Source: Aphanomyces cochlioides (taxonomy: Eukaryota > Oomycota > Saprolegniomycetes > Saprolegniales > Verrucalvaceae). Taken from it: a stretch of 64,000 nucleotides of DNA. Made by a program: the position numbers and the translations under genes. Location of the stretch: contig JAHQRK010000043.1 in assembly GCA_019828595.1 (NCBI GenBank), positions 124,001 to 188,000 on the forward strand, in the 5' to 3' direction. Each line of letters starts with the position of its first letter. The first letter of the stretch is position 1. Below the pieces are notes generated by a model. That model ran no database searches, was not told the origin of the DNA, and saw only the letters and a list, made by a program, of their open reading frames with translations. Positions 8,866 through 18,028 of this stretch are shown one piece after another.

Positions 8866-11800
8866 TTAGAGTTGATCGTCCTCCAAATCGAGGGGATCAA
8901 TTTCGTCGGCGTTCATGGAGTGGTGAGCTTTGCTGCAGAGCTCGTCGATGTGGTAATTGTTGGTGATGCTTTTGAGCATCGAGATGGCCGACAAGACGGG
9001 AGCCGGCAAAGTGAACTTCTCGAGATTGTCGCTGAAGTTTTCGATCAAAGCAAACAGCGACCAGTCCGTCAAGCAGTTGGTGTCAGGCAATCTTGTTGCT
9101 TCTTGGTTCAATAGAACAGCCAGTGCCTCCGAGTTTGTGTAGAGGTCTGGGGCCCGATTTGAGAGGAATAAGTCAATCGTAGCAAGTGCAAAGAGGATGC
9201 GCTTGATCTCTGGTATGTCCGTGGTCAATTCTTCCAAGATTTCTGACGGGTGAATCTTGTATTGAGCCATGAAGTTGACGTGATGTTTGTAGTTGTGAGG
9301 CTTGCCTTGAGCTTTTAACAAAGCCATCTTGCGCTCAATAGTCTTGGTTGCAACAAGTGACTGAAACAAACTGAGGTCTTCATCTTGTGCGTACATAGCA
9401 TGTGCAACGAGCTGAGGATCATCTCGCAAAATGCGTTGACATTCGGTGATACTGCCTTCGACTTTCTTGTCTCGAATGATCTTCTTCGCCAATTCGAGGT
9501 GGGCTGCAGCAGACTTGTTAAGTCGTTGTTTCTTCGCTTTGCCTTTGGTCTTTTTCGGGCGTGGCGCACTTGAATCTTCCAATACAATTCGAGGCACTGC
9601 AAAGTCTTCAAACGAGAGTTCCACGTCGTCTTCTTCGAGGATATGAAAACGGTTGGATGTCGGCAGGGGATCCAAACGTGGGGACGAAGGCAAAGTACGT
9701 TTTGGAGCTGGTCCAGACCGGTAGCCCGTTACCAATTGAAGGTCCAGCGAGTTCTTGGGCTGCTCATTTGGTGGAGCAAGAGCGGGCGATTCGTTGGTAG
9801 ACATTTCCACATCTTCTTGTTGTTTGTCTTGTCCATTGTTGTTAGGGGGATCGCTGTCACCAGACATATCGACATCAGAGCCATGAGAAGGAGCTGTTGG
9901 CTGTGGTTGTTCATCTTGACGATCTCCAGATGCCTCAGTTGAGTCGGCCTCGCCTTCCGCATTTGTTCCAGGGTCTTGATCATGATCGTCTCCATCATGT
10001 TCAGGTTCTTTTTCTCCTGACGGAGGAGATTTTGCCGCTGCCTTGGCCGCTTTTGCCTTCGCTTTTTCAGCCTTGGCCTCTGCACGTCGTGAAACAATCG
10101 ACGGAGGCAATGTCTTGTTCAGAGCAGCGATCTTGTGCTGAAACACGACGACAAAAGGCTGACCCGACGGATCCGTAATGGTGATTTCGCGTAGTGCGTC
10201 GCCGGATTTTGGCACCAGCACTGCAGGAGGCGCAGACGACTTGAAAATGACTCTCAAATGCGGCGACTTGATGTTCTGACCAGCAGTAGGGTTGAATGCT
10301 GCTATCACTGACTTGGTCAATGCAGCCATTTTCTTGACAATCGCCTTGGCCATCGAAGGGTGACTGACCTTGTTGAACGTAACGTAGTAGTTGTTGCCAT
10401 AACGCGAGTATTTGGGAACCAGGAAGTCTTTGCCACCAAGTCGAAACGTTGTGCCTCCCATTTCCACGCACGTAGACAAGTTGTAACTTGAGATCACAAT
10501 GGTCTGTGGGTTCTTCTTGTGGATCAAAATGTTCGGAAATTTGGAGCCCCATAACGAACCAGGATTTTCCTTGACAAATTGATCGCAGATGACTTTTTCG
10601 GACCAGTCCTGGTAGCCTTCGCCCAACTTGACTGTGAGCTCGTACACTTGGGACTGGGGGGTGAGCAAAATGTTTTCAATGAAGGCGTCCATGTCACCAG
10701 AGTCTTTGTAGAATGCGTCCGCCATGGCCTCGCATCGCGCAATATCGTCATCGGCAATAGCATGAGCACCAGTGTTGCGATGTTTCGCGCCTTTGGGGGC
10801 ATTGCCTTGCTTGGAATCTTTCTTGGACGAAGCTGAATCCTTGCCGGGAGTCTTTTGCGTCCATGGATTGGCCTTTTCAGCGTTTTGTTGCTCTTGATCG
10901 CCTTGTATTTTGTCTGCCGCGGTAGGAGGATCAACAGCGCCATTTCCTTGAGCAACGGATTTGTCGACAATGTCTTGATTTGACTGGTCATTGTCATTGT
11001 TTGTCGATTGTTCCTCTTGATTAACTTCTCCAGGAGTATCACACGGCTTCGCTTGGCCGTTAATGTCGCCTGACCCATCCACCTCCGAGTGAATTTGAGT
11101 ATTTCCCTCGTCGGTTAAGGCCTCGGTTTCAGTAGAATCCTTCCCCTCGGCGTCTCCAGAGACCATATCCACGTCCTCTTGAGATTTTTCTTCTTCCTCT
11201 CCCGTTCTAGGAGGCTCAGCACAGGGGGCGACGCGGTTGGTGGCTGCTGGCTCAGTCCCATTGGTCACGAGAAAGGCCGGGGCCAGACCCCCAGTGACAG
11301 GGGTAGAAGGGGAATCCATGCCATCCCCGCAGCACGGTGACTGGGGTACACCATTGCTCCGGCGAGAACCCAAATCGGGATACCGCCCCCGCCCCTCCGA
11401 AGAGGCCCCTGGGGGGAAGTAGACAGAACCGCAGGGTGTGCCCATAGGGGGGGCCCTCGTAGCCTCTAGGGCTGGCATGGACCCCGTTTTCTCGCCGCCT
11501 TCACTGGGGATCGACTCCAATTGGAGTCCAGGGAAGCAGCCACCACAGGCACAAGGCCCCAGTGGTTCGCCCTCCTGAGTGAGGGCTTCGCTAGACAAGT
11601 TAACGACAGTGGTCTGGGGGTCAACCACTGACCCACTGAGGTTGACCCCCCCTGGAACTCCGGCGAGTGGAGCACCAGGTGAAGCGCTGGGGGAGCGAGA
11701 CGCAGATTGGTCTCCAGAGACGCTGTTGGGGTCGAACTCGACCTCCACTTCGGCCCTAGGGTTAGGTGTAGAGACATTACTCACACCACTTCCGCCATCC

Positions 11801-11904
11801 TGATTGGACGACGAAAGTGGGTGAGGTGATACAATACCTGGAATGATGGTGACTCCGTGAGTGTTGGTCTCACGGAGCTCGGAACAGCTGTTGGTGTTGG
11901 ACAT
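8866..11904 (-). CDS. LINE ORF1 protein, copy A (intact)
   Basis: This is a 1,012-aa protein encoded 5' of ORF2, in the position of LINE ORF1 proteins, which typically bind element RNA and form the RNP with ORF2. I see no CCHC zinc knuckle and no clear RRM signature, so the fold is unassigned. Residues 1 to about 385 are low-complexity and rich in S, P, G, E and D, with a small cysteine cluster (CACGGC) near residue 117. Residues about 385-600 form the compositionally normal central domain (YNLSTCVEMGG, FLVPKYSRYGNNYYVTF). Around 600-625 is an A/K-rich basic helix, then acidic linkers. Residues about 790-1012 look helical. The ATG at 11904 has an A at -3. The frame is open upstream through the 5' UTR into satellite, so longer satellite-initiated forms are possible but not element-specific. 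Confidence 0.88.
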   Translation of the reverse strand: MSNTNSCSELRETNTHGVTIIPGIVSPHPLSSSNQDGGSGVSNVSTPNPRAEVEVEFDPNSVSGDQSASRSPSASPGAPLAGVPGGVNLSGSVVDPQTTVVNLSSEALTQEGEPLGPCACGGCFPGLQLESIPSEGGEKTGSMPALEATRAPPMGTPCGSVYFPPGASSEGRGRYPDLGSRRSNGVPQSPCCGDGMDSPSTPVTGGLAPAFLVTNGTEPAATNRVAPCAEPPRTGEEEEKSQEDVDMVSGDAEGKDSTETEALTDEGNTQIHSEVDGSGDINGQAKPCDTPGEVNQEEQSTNNDNDQSNQDIVDKSVAQGNGAVDPPTAADKIQGDQEQQNAEKANPWTQKTPGKDSASSKKDSKQGNAPKGAKHRNTGAHAIADDDIARCEAMADAFYKDSGDMDAFIENILLTPQSQVYELTVKLGEGYQDWSEKVICDQFVKENPGSLWGSKFPNILIHKKNPQTIVISSYNLSTCVEMGGTTFRLGGKDFLVPKYSRYGNNYYVTFNKVSHPSMAKAIVKKMAALTKSVIAAFNPTAGQNIKSPHLRVIFKSSAPPAVLVPKSGDALREITITDPSGQPFVVVFQHKIAALNKTLPPSIVSRRAEAKAEKAKAKAAKAAAKSPPSGEKEPEHDGDDHDQDPGTNAEGEADSTEASGDRQDEQPQPTAPSHGSDVDMSGDSDPPNNNGQDKQQEDVEMSTNESPALAPPNEQPKNSLDLQLVTGYRSGPAPKRTLPSSPRLDPLPTSNRFHILEEDDVELSFEDFAVPRIVLEDSSAPRPKKTKGKAKKQRLNKSAAAHLELAKKIIRDKKVEGSITECQRILRDDPQLVAHAMYAQDEDLSLFQSLVATKTIERKMALLKAQGKPHNYKHHVNFMAQYKIHPSEILEELTTDIPEIKRILFALATIDLFLSNRAPDLYTNSEALAVLLNQEATRLPDTNCLTDWSLFALIENFSDNLEKFTLPAPVLSAISMLKSITNNYHIDELCSKAHHSMNADEIDPLDLEDDQL

Positions 11905-11944
11905 TTTGAGCGCGGCGGCACTTGATAACTTCTTGACTTGAGGG

Positions 11945-11958
11945 GTACGAGGCAAATT
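11945..11958 (-). promoter_or_regulatory. 5' UTR arm of the 14-nt UTR inverted complement (copy A)
   Basis: Plus-strand GTACGAGGCAAATT, 7 nt from the element's 5' end, perfectly complementary to the 3' UTR arm at 4638-4651. The same arm is at 66-79 (copy 0), 21112-21125 (B), 41149-41162 (E), 49281-49294 (F) and 60122-60135 (G). Confidence 0.75.
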
Positions 11959-11966
11959 CGGAAGTC

Positions 11967-12402
11967 GACGTGGCGAGTGGGTATCTCGATGGGGTCGAGA
12001 TGTGCATGTGGCACGTGGGTACCAAAAGTGGAGAAAAAGTGGCATCGAGATGCATTTTGTGGGGTATGATTGGGACTATCGCGTGTTGATTTCGGACCAA
12101 GTTGATGCTTGGTCGTCCACCACACGAGCATGACACCTTTCAAACATGCCAGACGTGGCGAGTGGGTATCTCGATGGGGTCGAGATGTGCATGTGGCACG
12201 TGGGTACCAAAAGTGGAGAAAAAGTGGCATCGAGATGCATTTTGTGGGGTATGATTGGGACTATCGCGTGTTGATTTCGGACCAAGTTGATGCTTGGTCG
12301 TCCACCACACGAGCATGACACCTTTCAAACATGCCAGACGTGGCGAGTGGGTATCTCGATGGGGTCGAGATGTGCATGTGGCACGTGGGTACCAAAAGTG
12401 GA
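11967..12402 (+). repeat. 185-bp satellite array 2, left part
   Basis: About 2.4 monomers between the 5' end of LINE A and the 76-bp LINE fragment. One untemplated C (11966) separates it from LINE A. It ends in the left copy of the fragment's target-site duplication. Confidence 0.95.
12386..12402. repeat. Target-site duplication of the 76-bp LINE fragment (left copy)
   Basis: TGGGTACCAAAAGTGGA (17 bp) is repeated exactly at 12479-12495, on the other side of the fragment. The uninterrupted monomer has this sequence once. Confidence 0.9.
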
Positions 12403-12478
12403 TTAAATGAGTTGTATTAACCTTATTTTTGAGCAAAGGCCCTAATGACTTACTAATTTGCCTCGTACTGTATAAATA
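12403..12478 (-). mobile_element. Severely 5'-truncated LINE insertion (76 bp of 3' UTR)
   Basis: Only the last 76 bp of the element's 3' UTR is present, from the TTAA terminus to TATAAATA, flanked by a perfect 17-bp duplication of satellite. Such 5' truncation with a target-site duplication is the classic outcome of aborted target-primed reverse transcription. It fixes the true 3' terminus as TTAA. Its 3' junction (AGTGGA^GAAA) is the only one in the window outside a TGGGG motif. Confidence 0.93.
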
Positions 12479-13749
12479 TGGGTACCAAAAGTGGAGAAAA
12501 AGTGGCATCGAGATGCATTTTGTGGGGTATGATTGGGACTATCGCGTGTTGATTTCGGACCAAGTTGATGCTTGGTCGTCCACCACACGAGCATGACACC
12601 TTTCAAACATGCCAGACGTGGCGAGTGGGTATCTCGATGGGGTCGAGATGTGCATGTGGCACGTGGGTACCAAAAGTGGAGAAAAAGTGGCATCGAGATG
12701 CATTTTGTGGGGTATGATTGGGACTATCGCGTGTTGATTTCGGACCAAGTTGATGCTTGGTCGTCCACCACACGAGCATGACACCTTTCAAACATGCCAG
12801 ACGTGGCGAGTGGGTATCTCGATGGGGTCGAGATGTGCATGTGGCACGTGGGTACCAAAAGTGGAGAAAAAGTGGCATCGAGATGCATTTTGTGGGGTAT
12901 GATTGGGACTATCGCGTGTTGATTTCGGACCAAGTTGATGCTTGGTCGTCCACCACACGAGCATGACACCTTTCAAACATGCCAGACGTGGCGAGTGGGT
13001 ATCTCGATGGGGTCGAGATGTGCATGTGGCACGTGGGTACCAAAAGTGGAGAAAAAGTGGCATCGAGATGCATTTTGTGGGGTATGATTGGGACTATCGC
13101 GTGTTGATTTCGGACCAAGTTGATGCTTGGTCGTCCACCACACGAGCATGACACCTTTCAAACATGCCAGACGTGGCGAGTGGGTATCTCGATGGGGTCG
13201 AGATGTGCATGTGGCACGTGGGTACCAAAAGTGGAGAAAAAGTGGCATCGAGATGCATTTTGTGGGGTATGATTGGGACTATCGCGTGTTGATTTCGGAC
13301 CAAGTTGATGCTTGGTCGTCCACCACACGAGCATGACACCTTTCAAACATGCCAGACGTGGCGAGTGGGTATCTCGATGGGGTCGAGATGTGCATGTGGC
13401 ACGTGGGTACCAAAAGTGGAGAAAAGTGGCATCGAGATGCATTTTGTGGGGTATGATTGGGACTATCGCGTGTTGATTTCGGACCAAGTTGATGCTTGGT
13501 CGTCCACCACACGAGCATGACACCTTTCAAACATGCCAGACGTGGCGAGTGGGTATCTCGATGGGGTCGAGATGTGCATGTGGCACGTGGGTACCAAAAG
13601 TGGAGAAAAAGTGGCATCGAGATGCATTTTGTGGGGTATGATTGGGACTATCGCGTGTTGATTTCGGACCAAGTTGATGCTTGGTCGTCCACCACACGAG
13701 CATGACACCTTTCAAACATGCCAGACGTGGCGAGTGGGTATCTCGATGG
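12479..13749 (+). repeat. 185-bp satellite array 2, right part
   Basis: About 6.9 monomers. One carries a single-A deletion in its A-run (13421-13424), 329 bp from the 3' junction of LINE B. The same variant sits at the same distance from LINE C (22781), which points to a shared origin of the two left flanks. Confidence 0.96.
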
Positions 13750-13894
13750 TTAAATGAGTTGTATTAACCTTATTTTTGAGCAAAGGCCCTAATGACTTAC
13801 TAATTTGCCTCGTACTGTATAAATAGAACTTGGAAAACAGAATATGGCAAAGTGGTCATTGAACAGGAGATGAAGTGGTGAGCCGTCAGCTCAC

Positions 13895-16800
13895 TCATGA
13901 AACGACGCTGTCAGGAATGGCGTGTTGACGTAACCAGGGGTCCGAAGATAGATGCTTGAGCACATTGAATACCTTGGTGTATCCCTTCTTGAGAGGGAGA
14001 TCAACCAGGAGCTGTTGTAGATGTAGCTTGATCAAAGAGGCAGCATGAATGGCAACTTCCATCGGACTCTTCGCTGTGAGGTCGGGTCGAAAGGTGCGAT
14101 CGGCACGTTGGAGCCATATTTGATAATACACGCAGGCTCGGACAATCGGCCAGATCTTCAGATAGCCACGGATGTAGTATCCATCGGACGGCTTGGGCGT
14201 CTCGTAGAACATTTCCAGACACGTTGACGGAAAGGAACACTCGAGCAGTCGCTGGATCGCCTTGAAGAAATACCAAACAGATTGACCATATCCACAAGAG
14301 AACAGGAAATGCTCGTACGTCTCATTGACACGACAGAAGACACACGTCGGCTTGGGGTCTTGGTACTGAAACAGATATTGCATGGCGTTGGCGCGGAGAA
14401 GGGTCTTGAAAATGAACTCTCCATATCGAGGGAGAATGTGGTCGGGTTGGAGGAAGGCGGCAAGTTGGGTAAGGCGCTTGGGGTCTTCGTAAAAGTTGGA
14501 TGGCAGGTTGAGATGCTTGGTAGGAAGAATGGACGAGCTGACAGCTGGAGAAGCTCTGATCTTAGCCGATTTCGAAGTCGCAAGCGCCAACAAGATCGGA
14601 CTCGAGTCAGGGTGTATCATCCAGTGCCATTCCATCCATTCAGAGCTTGGCGTCGGCAAGTGGAACACGGGAGCATCCTCTTCAGAAACAATCTCAAACA
14701 ATCGTGATAACTTGGTCACCAAGATTGAGATCCATTGTTTCGTTGGAGGGACAAAATTGGCTTGGCGGCAGGCACGGTTGATTTTGTCGAACAAGATCGA
14801 AGCTGGCCAAACTCGCTGACACGGAGTCAACAAATGCGACAACTTCGTGATGTGAAGCGAAGCCAATACATTGGCTTGGTCTTGCGTCGATGTAGAGCAC
14901 TGATCGTATAGGTCTTCGAGTCCAGGCAGATACGAGTTGTGCCAAAGGGGAACATCCAAAGATGAGATGTGATTTGGACAGCCGTACGGAGTCCAGCGAG
15001 ATTCAAACCAGCTACTCAATAAGGCTTTCCACATTGGAGTGATATTGGGATTCTTGTACAGTTGTCTGATGAATGCAGAAGAGCCATTTGCCAAGAGGAG
15101 ATCTCGGGGGGAACCCCATGGATGAAAAGCCTTCTCGAGGAGAGTATAGCCCGGCGTAATCCAGGCGGACATGGCAGACTTGCGGGGTGGGGTGGTGATG
15201 GCTTGAATGCATCTGATCATGACAGAGCGGTTGTGTTGTTGCCATAAAGCAAGTGCATGGTGCAGGCCTAAGCCACCGGACTTCTTCGGCATGAATATGA
15301 TCTCCTTTTTGATCAAACGGAGGCCATGGACAGAGGAGGATGGGTTGATTTCTTCACCATGCATAAATTGAAGCATGGCCTTGTCGATCTTTTTGGCCAG
15401 GTCTTTGTCGGCAGGGACAAAAGCCAGTTGGTACCATAACACAGGCAGACATATGCTGTGCAGGATAGTGACTTTTCCGGCCATGGTTCGAGCCTTGTAG
15501 AGCCACAAAGACAAGCGAGCCACAAACTTCTCAAACACGTAATTGAAACGTGCCAATGGAGAAAGATTGGGCGCAACCAAGATACCAAGAGCCTTCACGG
15601 GACTGTCGGAAGTAACTTGTAGTGAGGCAAGGTTCCCATTCAACTGGCTGTAGGTCAGAATTTGGGTCTTGTCTACGTTGAGTCGGAAACCAGACTTGTC
15701 GCAAAAGGTTTGAACCAATGCAAGCTGCCGGTGGAGGCACGTCTCATTTGCCGCATAGAGTTGCGAGTCGTCGGCAAAGTAACTCCCAGTGTGGTAGCGA
15801 TCCCCACACTTGATGCCATAGTTGGAGTGTTGCCGTAGGAGTTGGCACATCGGTTCCAAAGCGATCACAAACAGAAGTGGCGACAGTGGATCACCTTGCA
15901 ACACACCGCGTGAGATGTGAACTGGCTTGGACAAGAAGCCGTTCACCAAGATGCGAGACTTGCGGCCCGAGTACAGTACGCGAACCATGGCAACAAAGGT
16001 TTCGGGAAAGCCATAGTGACGGAGGACGCGGAGCAAGTACGCGTGGTCCACGCGATCAAAAGCTTTCTCAAAGTCAAGCAGTGCCACCATCGAGGACGGA
16101 CTGTGTAGTTTGATGTGGTGCAGCATGTCATCCAGTCGTGCAATATTGGTTTGGATATTGCTTCGACGGATAAAGCCTTGCTGGTCCGGGTGGATGATGT
16201 GTCGAATGTGGCGCTGGAGTCGATAAGCCAGAATACTCGTCAGGATTTTCACATCCGTGTTGAGTAGGCTAATGGGCCGATAGTTCTTGGCTTGTGACTT
16301 GGGGCCTTTCTTGTGCAGCAACACCAGCGTACTGACAAGTTGCATGGGAGTCAAGCGAGGGTGAGAATGGAGCTGGTGTGTGAATAGCAGCTCCAATACC
16401 AACGACCACTTGTGAGGTGCAAGTTTGAGGACTTCGAATGGCAGAGCGTTGGGACCTGGCGCTGAGTTCGAACTGCTGTGTCGAATAGCATGATAGAACT
16501 CGTTGGCGCGCAAGGGAGCCGACAGCTCTTTCTGGGCTTGCTCTGGCAGTTGCTTGTGTCGAGTCAATGGGGTCAGAAATGACGACACTTCGTCTCCAGA
16601 TCGCTGCACCTCGGGAGCTGCAAACAAGTCCTTGTAGTAGTCGACCAGGACGTCAGACATGCCTTGTTGATTGGAGACAACATTTCCATTGACATCCACC
16701 AACTCTTTGAAGACTGTCTTCTTCAAGGGGGTAGGGACAGGGGACATGAAGTGGAACTTGGACGAGCGCTCTGCTTTGTACAAGTGAAGTTGGAACGCCT

Positions 16801-17950
16801 GGTCTTGACGAAACTGCTTGTCTCGATCTTGCAGCTCGTGAATTTGCTTTTGAAGGTCTCGCACTCGATCCACCAGCACTGCATCTTGACGCATGTTGGG
16901 GACTTGCAAAAGCGAAGCGATCTCGACAGCTAACTTCTTCAACGGCAGACGTTGTTTCTCCAATCGTTGAGAATGGAATTCTTTGAGTTGGGAGCGGATA
17001 TCATTGACCAGTATGTCGTAGGCCTTGGAGATATTGTGGAATGTTGGAGACTTGTCCAAAAATCGATCCAGACATCCATGAACAATCTCGGCCGCTCGTG
17101 GTAGACGAAGTAGCCAAGTTGGAGCTTTCCATGATCCAGAGCCATGGCGCAATGTTTGACGCTTTGTGATGATACGACAAGCCACGTGGTCAGCCTGTGG
17201 AACGTGTGGCATGTGCGTCGCCTTCCAATGACGAATACCCGCCAAGGTGGACGAACAAAAGATGTAGTCAAGTCGGTTGGTGAGTGTGGGACTTGTGAAG
17301 GTTCTTGCCACGGGGTTTTGACGGCGAAACAGATCCACCAGAGACAAACTGTGCATCCATTGTTCCAGTTGAAGGGTGCCGGCCATGGTGGAGGTACTGG
17401 GTCTCAACGAATCCAAATCTTTGTTGAGAGTGCAGTTGAAATCTCCTCCAACAATGTGGAGCGCATGTGGAGGAAAGTCGCGTGGCAATTCTTCGAAGTA
17501 ACTTGCTCGTTGTTGGAAGGCTGCCGGCGCATAGATATTGTGGAGAACGACTGTCAGTGGACCCAGAGTACATCGCACTTGTAGATAACGACCACGAAGC
17601 ACTGGGTTGTCATGAGGGACTTGAGTGGCGTTCTTCAAAGGAGAGTGAGGATGTATCAACGTAGCCAGACCTCCAGTGGCTGGCGACGTGGATACTTCAG
17701 GGTAAATAGGCTCTTCAAAGAACAAAGAGCCTTCGTGGTTTGTGATGCGTTGCCAATGGAACGCAACACGGTCGTGGAGACTTGGCGTGCGGAAACGGGT
17801 TTCTTGGATAAAGGAAACGTCGTGAACACTTGATAGTTTGTCGAGGATGTACCGATGACTGTTGGAGAAGCCATTGGTGTTGAGGGAGATGATTTGTGGG
17901 TCCCAGTCCACGAGTTCAGTTGGGACATCGGAGAAGTTGTTGTCAATCAT
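13895..17950 (-). CDS. LINE ORF2: endonuclease-reverse transcriptase, copy B (open)
   Basis: A 1,351-aa ORF2 with the same order as copy A: AP-like endonuclease (LNTNG, QET, GDFN, ADHVA), RT (DFEKAFDRVD, GVLQGDPLSP, YFADDS) and a C-terminal CX2CX7HX4C finger. All recognisable catalytic motifs are kept. Differences from A include MIDNN at the start (shared with F), an FVAMV change where the others have FVDMV just after RT motif A, and HAIPDSVVS at the end. The ATG at 17950 is used; a GTG precedes it in frame. The protein could still work, but its ORF1 partner is disrupted, so mobility would need ORF1 in trans. Confidence 0.93.
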   Translation of the reverse strand: MIDNNFSDVPTELVDWDPQIISLNTNGFSNSHRYILDKLSSVHDVSFIQETRFRTPSLHDRVAFHWQRITNHEGSLFFEEPIYPEVSTSPATGGLATLIHPHSPLKNATQVPHDNPVLRGRYLQVRCTLGPLTVVLHNIYAPAAFQQRASYFEELPRDFPPHALHIVGGDFNCTLNKDLDSLRPSTSTMAGTLQLEQWMHSLSLVDLFRRQNPVARTFTSPTLTNRLDYIFCSSTLAGIRHWKATHMPHVPQADHVACRIITKRQTLRHGSGSWKAPTWLLRLPRAAEIVHGCLDRFLDKSPTFHNISKAYDILVNDIRSQLKEFHSQRLEKQRLPLKKLAVEIASLLQVPNMRQDAVLVDRVRDLQKQIHELQDRDKQFRQDQAFQLHLYKAERSSKFHFMSPVPTPLKKTVFKELVDVNGNVVSNQQGMSDVLVDYYKDLFAAPEVQRSGDEVSSFLTPLTRHKQLPEQAQKELSAPLRANEFYHAIRHSSSNSAPGPNALPFEVLKLAPHKWSLVLELLFTHQLHSHPRLTPMQLVSTLVLLHKKGPKSQAKNYRPISLLNTDVKILTSILAYRLQRHIRHIIHPDQQGFIRRSNIQTNIARLDDMLHHIKLHSPSSMVALLDFEKAFDRVDHAYLLRVLRHYGFPETFVAMVRVLYSGRKSRILVNGFLSKPVHISRGVLQGDPLSPLLFVIALEPMCQLLRQHSNYGIKCGDRYHTGSYFADDSQLYAANETCLHRQLALVQTFCDKSGFRLNVDKTQILTYSQLNGNLASLQVTSDSPVKALGILVAPNLSPLARFNYVFEKFVARLSLWLYKARTMAGKVTILHSICLPVLWYQLAFVPADKDLAKKIDKAMLQFMHGEEINPSSSVHGLRLIKKEIIFMPKKSGGLGLHHALALWQQHNRSVMIRCIQAITTPPRKSAMSAWITPGYTLLEKAFHPWGSPRDLLLANGSSAFIRQLYKNPNITPMWKALLSSWFESRWTPYGCPNHISSLDVPLWHNSYLPGLEDLYDQCSTSTQDQANVLASLHITKLSHLLTPCQRVWPASILFDKINRACRQANFVPPTKQWISILVTKLSRLFEIVSEEDAPVFHLPTPSSEWMEWHWMIHPDSSPILLALATSKSAKIRASPAVSSSILPTKHLNLPSNFYEDPKRLTQLAAFLQPDHILPRYGEFIFKTLLRANAMQYLFQYQDPKPTCVFCRVNETYEHFLFSCGYGQSVWYFFKAIQRLLECSFPSTCLEMFYETPKPSDGYYIRGYLKIWPIVRACVYYQIWLQRADRTFRPDLTAKSPMEVAIHAASLIKLHLQQLLVDLPLKKGYTKVFNVLKHLSSDPWLRQHAIPDSVVS

Positions 17951-18028
17951 CACGAGTACAGATGAAAATGAGTAGAATGGAGGGGTGAGAGGGGAGGTTG
18001 AAATGGATTGAAGCAGGGGATAGAAGCC

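Larger units (their letters stand above)
4586..11965 (-). mobile_element. Full-length LINE copy A, both ORFs open
   Basis: This is a 7,380-bp non-LTR retrotransposon on the minus strand. Its 3' end (plus-strand TTAAATGAG...) abuts satellite ...TTTTGTGGG at 4585. Its 5' end (...GGAAGT at 11965) is followed by one extra C and then satellite GACGTGGCG. It has a 61-nt 5' UTR, ORF1, a 78-nt linker, ORF2 and a 146-nt 3' UTR without poly(A). The flanks are not a matching target-site duplication: the 3' side breaks in the GCATTTTGTGGG region and the 5' side resumes at GACGTGG. That suggests the copy is a recombinant between two insertions, with copy B the possible partner, rather than a simple insertion. 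Confidence 0.95.

Noticed and set aside
11340..11660. GC-rich stretch of ORF1 as a separate RNA gene or foreign insert
   Set aside because: It is in frame in the intact copies and has no cloverleaf or other RNA signature; it encodes the Gly/Pro/Ser-rich N-terminal segment.
11905..11965. HDV-like or hammerhead self-cleaving ribozyme at the LINE 5' end
   Set aside because: The 61-nt 5' UTR is short and I could not draw the required nested helices or conserved core.
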